Origin: Polycyclovorans sp046565985
Lineage (GTDB): Bacteria; Pseudomonadota; Gammaproteobacteria; Nevskiales; Nevskiaceae
Assembly (NCBI GenBank): GCA_046565985.1
Contig: JBKHXN010000007.1
Location: 1-19,424, forward strand
DNA: 19,424 nucleotides
Direction: 5' to 3'
Shown: piece by piece, positions 14,955-19,424 of the stretch
How the letters are laid out: every line of letters starts with the position of its first letter
Position numbering within the stretch: position 1 is the stretch's first letter
Position numbers and translations under genes: made by a program
Notes under the pieces: model-generated
Databases searched by the model: none
What the model was told of the DNA's origin: nothing
The model's input: the letters and a program-made list of their open reading frames with translations, nothing else

Positions 14955-15764
14955 CTACCCGCGCAGCGCAGCCAGTACCGCGCGGGTGTCCGGGCGCTGT
15001 CCGAACCACAGCGCAAAGGCCGCCGCCGCCTGCTCCACCAGCATGCCCAGGCCGTCGTGTACCGCGGCGGCGCCCTGTGCCCTCGCCCAGGCGGCAAACG
15101 GGGCAAAGGCCGTGCCGTAGCTCAGGTCATAGCACACGCCGCCCGGCGCCAGCAGCTGCCCGGGCAGGCGCGACATTTCTCCGGTGTGACCGGCGCTGGT
15201 GGCGTTGAGGATCAGATCAAAGGAATCTCCCTTGAGCGCCAGGTGGGTGCGCGGCAGCACCGTCCCCAGCGCGGCAAAGGCCTGCGCCAGCGCCTCCGGC
15301 TTCCAGGGATTGCGGTTGGAGATCGCGAGGCTGGCCGGCTGCTCGGCCAGCAGCGGCTCGAGGATGCCGCGCGCCGCGCCGCCCGCGCCCAGCACCAGCA
15401 CCCGCCGGCCGCGGACCGTCACGCCGAGGTTGTCGCGCAGGTCGCGCAGGCAGCCCTCGCCGTCGGTATTGTCGCCGTGCCAGCCGTCCCCGGCGCGCAC
15501 CAGGGTGTTGACCGCCCCGGCCCGCTGCGCACGATCGCTCAGCGACACGCACAGGGATAGCGCCGCACTCTTGTGCGGCAGGGTGAGGTTGAGGCCGTGC
15601 CAGCCCTCGGCGTGCAGGGCCTGCAGCCGATCGGCAAGCGCTTCCGGCGCCACGTCGAGCGCCTGGTAGTCCAGCGCCACGCCGCAGTCCTGCCCAAAGC
15701 GGGCGTGGATCTGCGGCGAGCGGCTGTGCGCGACCGGGTGGCCGAGCACCGCAAGCCGCTTCAT
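14955..15764 (-). CDS. aroE: Shikimate dehydrogenase (NADP-dependent)
   Basis: A 269-residue enzyme reducing 3-dehydroshikimate to shikimate in aromatic amino acid synthesis. Substrate-site motifs are VAHSRSPQIH (residues 11-20), NLTLPHK with catalytic Lys65, GAVNT and GDNTDG with Asp101. The NADP-binding Rossmann loop is VLGAGGAARG and the adenine-phosphate-recognising part is ISNRNPWK. The canonical NVT in the substrate loop is NLT here, a mild change. Its start overlaps the hemB stop by 4 bp, so the pair is translated together although the pathways are unrelated. Confidence 0.96.
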   Translation of the reverse strand: MKRLAVLGHPVAHSRSPQIHARFGQDCGVALDYQALDVAPEALADRLQALHAEGWHGLNLTLPHKSAALSLCVSLSDRAQRAGAVNTLVRAGDGWHGDNTDGEGCLRDLRDNLGVTVRGRRVLVLGAGGAARGILEPLLAEQPASLAISNRNPWKPEALAQAFAALGTVLPRTHLALKGDSFDLILNATSAGHTGEMSRLPGQLLAPGGVCYDLSYGTAFAPFAAWARAQGAAAVHDGLGMLVEQAAAAFALWFGQRPDTRAVLAALRG

Positions 15765-16765
15765 GCCGCGTCCTCGCCCAGCCAGGCGGCCGCCTGCGCG
15801 GCGTAGTAGGTGAAGATCATGTCGGCCCCGGCGCGGCGCAGGCAGACCAGCGCTTCCATCAGCACCTTGCGCTCGTCCAGCCAGCCCTGGGCGGCGGCGG
15901 CTTTCATCATCGCGTACTCGCCGCTCACCTGGTAGGCCGCCACCGGCACCCCGAAGCGGTCCTTGACCCGGCGGATGATGTCCAGGTAGGGCAGGCCCGG
16001 CTTGACCATGACGATGTCCGCGCCCTCCTGGAGGTCCATCGCCACTTCGCGCAGGGCTTCTTCGCTGTTGGCCGGGTCCATCTGGTAGGTCTGCTTGCCG
16101 GCGCTGCCGAGATTGGCCTGCGAGCCCACCGCCTCACGGAAGGGGCCGTAGAAGCCGCTGGCGTACTTGGCGGCGTAGGAGAGGATCAGGGTGCGGTGCA
16201 GGCCGTCGCGTTCCAGCACCTGGCGGATGTGGCCAACGCGGCCGTCCATCATGTCGCTGGGCGCCACCATGTCGGCGCCGGCGCGGGCATGGACCAGCGC
16301 CTGACGGCGCAGCACTTCGCAGGTGAGGTCGTTGTCCACGTCACCGTCGGGGCCCAGCAGCCCGTCGTGGCCGTGGCTGGTGTACGGGTCCAGTGCCACG
16401 TCGGCAATCACGCCCATCTGCGGTTGCACCTTCTTGACCACCCGGATCGCGCGGGGCAACAGGCCTTCGGGGTTCAGCGCCTCCTCGCCGCGCTCGGTCT
16501 TGAGCGCCTGCGGGATCACCGGGAACAGTGCCACCGCGCGGATCCCCAGCGCCCACAGGTGTGGGATCTCGGCGGCCAGCTGGGCCAGGTCCAGGCGGCT
16601 CACGCCGGGCATGGCGGCCACCGGCCCCACGGCCGCGCCCTCGGCCACGAACAGCGGCTGGATCAGCTGCGCCGGCACCAGCCGCGACTCGCGCACCAGC
16701 TCGCGGACAAAGGGCGCCTGGCGCGTACGCCGCAAGCGGGAATGCGGATAGGAACCGGTGGTCAA
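15761..16765 (-). CDS. hemB: Delta-aminolevulinic acid dehydratase (porphobilinogen synthase)
   Basis: A 334-residue enzyme that joins two 5-aminolevulinates into porphobilinogen for heme and other tetrapyrroles. Schiff-base lysines are Lys200 (SYAAKYASGFYGPFR) and Lys255 (VMVKPGLPYLD). The metal segment is ADVALDPYTSHGHDG: Ala124, Asp126 and Asp134 replace the three zinc-binding cysteines of the E. coli type, so this is the Mg-type, zinc-independent class known from Pseudomonas. No ATG exists near the homologous start. A TTG at 16765 with AAGGAT 6 nt upstream gives MTTGSYPHSRLRRTR and a normal length, and is preferred over farther in-frame starts that run into the divergent gene. Confidence 0.95.
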   Translation of the reverse strand: MTTGSYPHSRLRRTRQAPFVRELVRESRLVPAQLIQPLFVAEGAAVGPVAAMPGVSRLDLAQLAAEIPHLWALGIRAVALFPVIPQALKTERGEEALNPEGLLPRAIRVVKKVQPQMGVIADVALDPYTSHGHDGLLGPDGDVDNDLTCEVLRRQALVHARAGADMVAPSDMMDGRVGHIRQVLERDGLHRTLILSYAAKYASGFYGPFREAVGSQANLGSAGKQTYQMDPANSEEALREVAMDLQEGADIVMVKPGLPYLDIIRRVKDRFGVPVAAYQVSGEYAMMKAAAAQGWLDERKVLMEALVCLRRAGADMIFTYYAAQAAAWLGEDAA

Positions 16766-16771
16766 AGGCGT

Positions 16772-16777
16772 ATCCTT
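16772..16777 (-). promoter_or_regulatory. Ribosome binding site supporting the hemB TTG start
   Basis: AAGGAT on the minus strand, 6 nt before the TTG at 16763-16765. It is the only good Shine-Dalgarno near the beginning of the conserved HemB sequence. Confidence 0.6.
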
Positions 16778-16802
16778 GGCACAAAGCGGCAATGAGCGCG
16801 AG

Positions 16803-16808
16803 ATTATA
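16803..16808 (-). promoter_or_regulatory. -10 element of the hemB-aroE promoter
   Basis: A perfect TATAAT read leftward, 37 bp before the hemB TTG and just ahead of the divergent desaturase-family ATG. No good -35 is visible at the usual distance (the region is GC-rich coding sequence of the neighbour). It would place the transcript start near 16796. Confidence 0.45.
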
Positions 16809-16811
16809 ACG

Positions 16812-17597
16812 ATGAACCCCGATACCGCCCTGCGCCTGCTGGCGTTTCTTGGCGTACTGCTGTTGATGCTGCTGCTGGAGCGCGTCTGGCCACGCCGCAG
16901 GGAAACCGCCCCGCAGCGCCGCTGGCCGGCGCATCTGGGACTGAGCCTGATCAACACCGGCGTGCTGTTGCTGCTGCCGGTGAGCGCCGTCGCCGCCAGC
17001 CTCTGGGCGGCCCACGCCGGGTTTGGGCTGCTACCGGCGCTGTCTCTGCCCGCGCCGCTGGCCCTGGTCCTGGCCTGGTTGCTGCTGGACCTGGCCATCT
17101 ACGCCCAGCACCGCGCCTTTCACGCCGTGCCCTGGCTGTGGCGCCTGCACCGCGTCCACCACAGCGACGTGCAGCTCGACGCTACCACCGCCCTGCGGTT
17201 CCACCCGGTGGAAATCGGCCTCTCCATGCTCTGGAAGGCTCTGGTCGTGGTGCTGCTGGGGGCACCGCTGGCGGCGGTGATCGCCTATGAGATCACCCTC
17301 AATGCCCTGGCCCTGTTCAACCACGCCAACTGGCGGGTACCGGGCGAGCGCTGGCTGCAGAAGCTGGTGATGACGCCGGATCTGCACCGCATCCACCATT
17401 CGGTGCACCGCGAGGAGACCGATTCCAACTTCAGCAATGCCCTGATCTGCTGGGACCAGCTGTTTGCCACTCTGCGCCCCCGGCCGCGCGATGGCCACAC
17501 GGCCATGCGGCTGGGGCTGGACCCGTTTCGCTCCGCCCCTGACCAGCGGCTGGACCGCCTGCTGCGCCAGCCCTGGGACCGCACTGACGCAGATTGA
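16812..17597 (+). CDS. Sterol desaturase / fatty acid hydroxylase family membrane protein
   Basis: A 261-residue membrane protein with about four hydrophobic segments (residues ~6-24, 42-66, 80-98, 138-166). The di-iron histidine clusters of the family (PF04116) are all present: HRAFH (100-104), HRVHH (113-117), NHANW (170-174) and HRIHH (192-196). Such enzymes use O2 to hydroxylate or desaturate lipids; the substrate here is unknown, and bacterial members act on fatty acids, ornithine lipids, carotenoids or sterol-like compounds. The ATG at 16812 was chosen because hydrophobic sequence begins there; the frame is open further upstream only across the hemB promoter region. An inverted repeat follows right after the stop. 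Confidence 0.88.
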   Translation: MNPDTALRLLAFLGVLLLMLLLERVWPRRRETAPQRRWPAHLGLSLINTGVLLLLPVSAVAASLWAAHAGFGLLPALSLPAPLALVLAWLLLDLAIYAQHRAFHAVPWLWRLHRVHHSDVQLDATTALRFHPVEIGLSMLWKALVVVLLGAPLAAVIAYEITLNALALFNHANWRVPGERWLQKLVMTPDLHRIHHSVHREETDSNFSNALICWDQLFATLRPRPRDGHTAMRLGLDPFRSAPDQRLDRLLRQPWDRTDAD

Positions 17598-17619
17598 GCT
17601 GCATCCGTTATGATGCAGC
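17598..17619. repeat. Inverted repeat between desaturase-family gene and sigma factor
   Basis: GCTGCATC (17598-17605) and GATGCAGC (17612-17619) form perfect 8-bp arms around a 6-nt spacer, starting on the base after the desaturase stop and ending 22 bp before the sigma-factor ATG. It could be the hairpin of a terminator (no U-run follows) or an operator over the sigma-factor promoter, since it contains TATGAT (17609-17614). Confidence 0.5.
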
Positions 17620-17641
17620 GTCCCCCGTCTCTTTCGAGCAC

Positions 17642-18196
17642 ATGGCTGATTCCACGCTGCTGATCCAACTGCTTGCCGCCACCGCGGCCAAGGACCAGCG
17701 CGCGTTCCGTCAGCTCTATGACGCCAGCAGCTCGCATCTGTTTGGCCTCCTCCTGCGTATTCTCAGACGCAGGGAATGGGCGGAGGAAGCCTTGCAGGAC
17801 TGCTACCTCAAGATCTGGAACCGGGCGGAGACCTACGCGCCCGACAAAGGCGCCCCCCTGACCTGGCTGATGACGGTCGCCCGTTATCGCGCCCTGGACC
17901 TGCTGCGCACCCGGCGCCCCGAAGTGGAGATGCCGGAAGAGGAAGAAGGCCCGCCGATGATGTTGTTCGACGAGACCCAGAGCCCGGAAGACCGGGCCGT
18001 GGAGAGTGAAGGGGTGCACCGTCTCAGCGACTGTCTGGGCGGTCTCCCGGATGAACAGAAGAACAGTGTGTTGCTCGCGTACTACGAGGGCTACACGCAT
18101 CAGGAGCTGGCCCAGCGCCTGGACGCCCCCCTGGGGACGGTCAAGAGTTGGGTCCGGCGTGGCTTGCAGCGGTTGAGAGAGTGTCTGGACGCGTGA
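17642..18196 (+). CDS. ECF-family RNA polymerase sigma factor
   Basis: A 184-residue group IV sigma factor. Region sigma-2 covers about residues 20-92 (FRQLYDASSSHLFGLLLRIL, EEALQDCYLKIWNRA, LTWLMTVARYRALDLLRTRR), and after an acidic linker (MPEEEEGPP) region sigma-4 covers 126-183 (LGGLPDEQKNSVLLAYYEG, then QELAQRLDAPLGTVKSWVRR). This resembles the SigK-like ECF type that pairs with RskA anti-sigma factors, and such a gene overlaps it downstream. The ATG at 17642 gives a normal N-terminus; an in-frame TTG at 17594 would overlap the previous gene and the inverted repeat. The target regulon and the inducing signal are unknown. Confidence 0.93.
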   Translation: MADSTLLIQLLAATAAKDQRAFRQLYDASSSHLFGLLLRILRRREWAEEALQDCYLKIWNRAETYAPDKGAPLTWLMTVARYRALDLLRTRRPEVEMPEEEEGPPMMLFDETQSPEDRAVESEGVHRLSDCLGGLPDEQKNSVLLAYYEGYTHQELAQRLDAPLGTVKSWVRRGLQRLRECLDA

Positions 18197-18927
18197 AGAT
18201 TCAGGATCCCATTGAGCGGCAGCTACTGGCGGGCGAGTACGTACTCGGCACGCTGGAGGCAGCCGCGCGCGTGGAGCTTGAAACCGCGCTCATACAGGAC
18301 CCCGCGCTGCGCGAGGAGGTCCGCTACTGGGAAGCGCGCCTTGCCCCCCTGCTCGCCCGCTTCCAGCCCCAGCCGGCGCCGGAACGCGTATGGACCGCGC
18401 TGGATCTGCAGATCAACGCCGTCGCCCGCCCCGCGGTGCGGAGCCGTCCGCTGCTGTGGCAGGCCTGGGCCGGGCTGGCCACCGCCGCCTCGGTGCTGCT
18501 GTCGGTGGCGCTGTACTTCGAGCTCAGCCAGCCGCTGCCGCCTCCGCAGATCCGCACCGTGGAGGTCCCGGTGCAGGTACGCGAACCCATGCCCTACGTC
18601 GCCATGTTCAAGGCCGAGCAGGGCGATGCGAGCTGGATGGTGATGATCACGCCCGAGCGCCGGCGCATGAAGATCCGCGTCGCCGGCAACTACCCCATGC
18701 CTGCCGCCGACCGCGCGCTGGAACTGTGGGTGATCGGTGACGACGGTCAGCCGCGCTCGCTGGGCCTGCTGCCGATGAGCGGCGAGCACGAGATGCCCAT
18801 GCCCGCCGACATGCCCATGCCGCAGCAGCCGCTGCTGGCCATCAGCCTGGAGCCCGCCGGCGGCTCGCCCACCGGCCTGCCCACCGGGCCGGTGCTGATG
18901 TCCGCCCCCGCCGTCCGCGCCATCTAG
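18193..18927 (+). CDS. RskA-type transmembrane anti-sigma factor
   Basis: A 244-residue protein starting at a GTG that overlaps the sigma-factor stop (GTGA, 18193-18196), the usual coupling for a sigma/anti-sigma pair. The cytoplasmic N-terminus has the typical LLAGEYVLGTLEAAARVELE and EEVRYWEARLAPLLARF. One membrane helix spans about residues 87-110, and the periplasmic RskA domain has ALELWVIGDDGQPRSLGLLP. It should hold the sigma factor at the membrane until an envelope signal leads to its release. Near the C-terminus lies a Met-rich run, MPMPADMPMP (201-210), within a region unusually rich in methionine. No classical His-Cys zinc motif is seen in the N-terminal domain. Confidence 0.9.
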   Translation: MKIQDPIERQLLAGEYVLGTLEAAARVELETALIQDPALREEVRYWEARLAPLLARFQPQPAPERVWTALDLQINAVARPAVRSRPLLWQAWAGLATAASVLLSVALYFELSQPLPPPQIRTVEVPVQVREPMPYVAMFKAEQGDASWMVMITPERRRMKIRVAGNYPMPAADRALELWVIGDDGQPRSLGLLPMSGEHEMPMPADMPMPQQPLLAISLEPAGGSPTGLPTGPVLMSAPAVRAI

Positions 18928-19020
18928 CGTCTCCAACCGGCGGTTCGTTGGACACACAATCTCCTCATGCCCGCTTTCGCGGGAATGACGACCTCTATTG
19001 TTTCCTCCCGCCTCCCTGCC

Positions 19021-19158
19021 GTCATCCCCGTGCAAACGGGGATCCATGCCGGAAGGAAGTCTCGGGTGGTCCTGAGCAAGTGAAGGCAGGGTCGGAGAGA
19101 TGGGTTCCCGCTTTCGCGGGAACGACGAATCCTAGATATTTCCTCCTGCCTCCCTGCC
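19021..19158. repeat. Repeat unit 1
   Basis: Begins GTCATCCCCGTGCAAACGGG, whose hairpin stem is CCCCGT/ACGGGG, and carries the second module CCCGCTTTCGCGGG at 19107-19120. It ends in a linker (GAATCCTAGATATTTCC) that differs from the linkers on either side. Confidence 0.8.
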
Positions 19159-19295
19159 GTCATCCCCATGAAAACGGGGATCCATGCCGGAAGGAAACTG
19201 CCGGCGGCGCTGAGGAAGTGAGGGCAGGATCGGCACGATGGATTCCCGCTTGCGCGGGAATGACGACCTCTATTGTTTCCTCCTGCCTCCCTGCC
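19159..19295. repeat. Repeat unit 2
   Basis: First module at 19159-19188 with loop ATGAAA, second module CCCGCTTGCGCGGG at 19245-19258. Its linker (GACCTCTATTGTTTCCTCC) equals that found before unit 1. Confidence 0.8.
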
Positions 19296-19424
19296 GTCAT
19301 CCCCGTGCGCCGGACCATGCGTCCGGCGGGGATCCATGCCGGGAGGAGACTGCGGGTGGTGCTGAGGGAGTGAAGGCGGGGCAAGGAGATGGATTCCTCT
19401 CGTGCGCGGGCATGACAGCGGCCT
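19296..19424. repeat. Repeat unit 3, with enlarged first hairpin, cut by the window edge
   Basis: The first module (19296-19340) carries about 15 extra bases that form a new perfect stem, CGCCGGAC (19308-19315) with GTCCGGCG (19321-19328), around a 5-nt loop. The second module (from ~19396) is degenerate. Confidence 0.7.

Larger units (their letters stand above)
18928..19424. repeat. Tandem MITE/REP-like repeat array (~137-bp unit)
   Basis: No credible gene lies in these 497 bp. After a short spacer (18928-18960), about 3.3 copies of a unit with a 137-138-bp period fill the rest. Each unit has two hairpin modules in opposite orientation: GTCATCCCC...GGGGATCCATGCC, then ~50 bp later TTCCCGC...GCGGGAA(T/C)GACGA. 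The second module starts its CCCGC core at 18970, 19107, 19245 and, degenerate, near 19396. The two modules are near-reverse complements of each other, so each unit resembles a ~108-bp MITE with ~28-bp inverted ends joined by ~30-bp linkers. The open frames in it read as repeated WIPACAGMT/RESGNP-like peptides, a known sign of spurious translation of such repeats. The array continues past the window edge. Confidence 0.85.

Noticed and set aside
18924..19384. Open frames on both strands in the repeat region reading WIPACAGMT or RESGNP-like peptides
   Set aside because: These are translations of the repeat hairpins, periodic with the units, and are a known annotation artefact.
18961..19424. Possible CRISPR array
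   Set aside because: The period of 137 bp is far too long, the intervening sequences are conserved rather than unique, and no cas gene is present.

Overview
This is a 19.4-kb stretch of a high-GC chromosome, almost fully coding. The gene families, and above all the run hisB-hisH-hisA-hisF-hisE-tatA-tatB-tatC, suggest a gammaproteobacterium, perhaps near Chromatiales/Ectothiorhodospiraceae. That placement is inferred from gene order and protein style, not from a marker gene. I see no rRNA, tRNA, CRISPR array, prophage or transposase gene.

Layout. (1) 1-502, plus strand: the last 38 codons of a SufT/DUF59-type Fe-S assembly protein, overlapping apaG by 4 bp. (2) 495-6660, minus strand: a probable operon read leftward. 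It carries an ABC ATPase, an ABC-2 permease, a GldG-family protein, a DUF4340 protein, the DNA glycosylase mutM and an Old Yellow Enzyme family oxidoreductase. A candidate promoter and a hairpin lie at 6690-6752. (3) 6772-9751, minus strand: an LpxL/HtrB-type acyltransferase, a TRAP substrate-binding protein with a Tat/lipoprotein leader and no DctQM partners nearby, and a secreted TPR protein ending in a TonB-like C-terminal domain. (4) 9847-14948, plus strand: dtd, then hisBHAF and hisE, then tatABC. hisI, often found between hisF and hisE, is absent. (5) 14955-16765, minus strand: hemB and aroE, overlapping by 4 bp; hemB probably starts at TTG and is of the Zn-independent type. (6) 16812-18927, plus strand: a fatty-acid-hydroxylase/sterol-desaturase-family membrane protein, then an ECF sigma factor overlapping its RskA-type anti-sigma factor. 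(7) 18928-19424: no gene, but about three tandem copies of a ~137-bp MITE/REP-like repeat.

Working together: region 4 combines D-aminoacyl-tRNA proofreading, the middle and late steps of histidine synthesis and a complete twin-arginine translocase. The TRAP binding protein in region 3 carries an RR leader that this translocase could export. Region 2 looks like a Gld-type ABC system whose two accessory proteins are membrane-anchored. Region 6 ends in a self-contained envelope-signalling pair.

Most of the window is ordinary core-genome content. No strong case for a wholly new system appears. The best leads are the repeat array, the TPR-TonB protein with its orphan TRAP binding protein, the missing hisI, and the inverted repeat and Met-rich tail of the sigma/anti-sigma locus.
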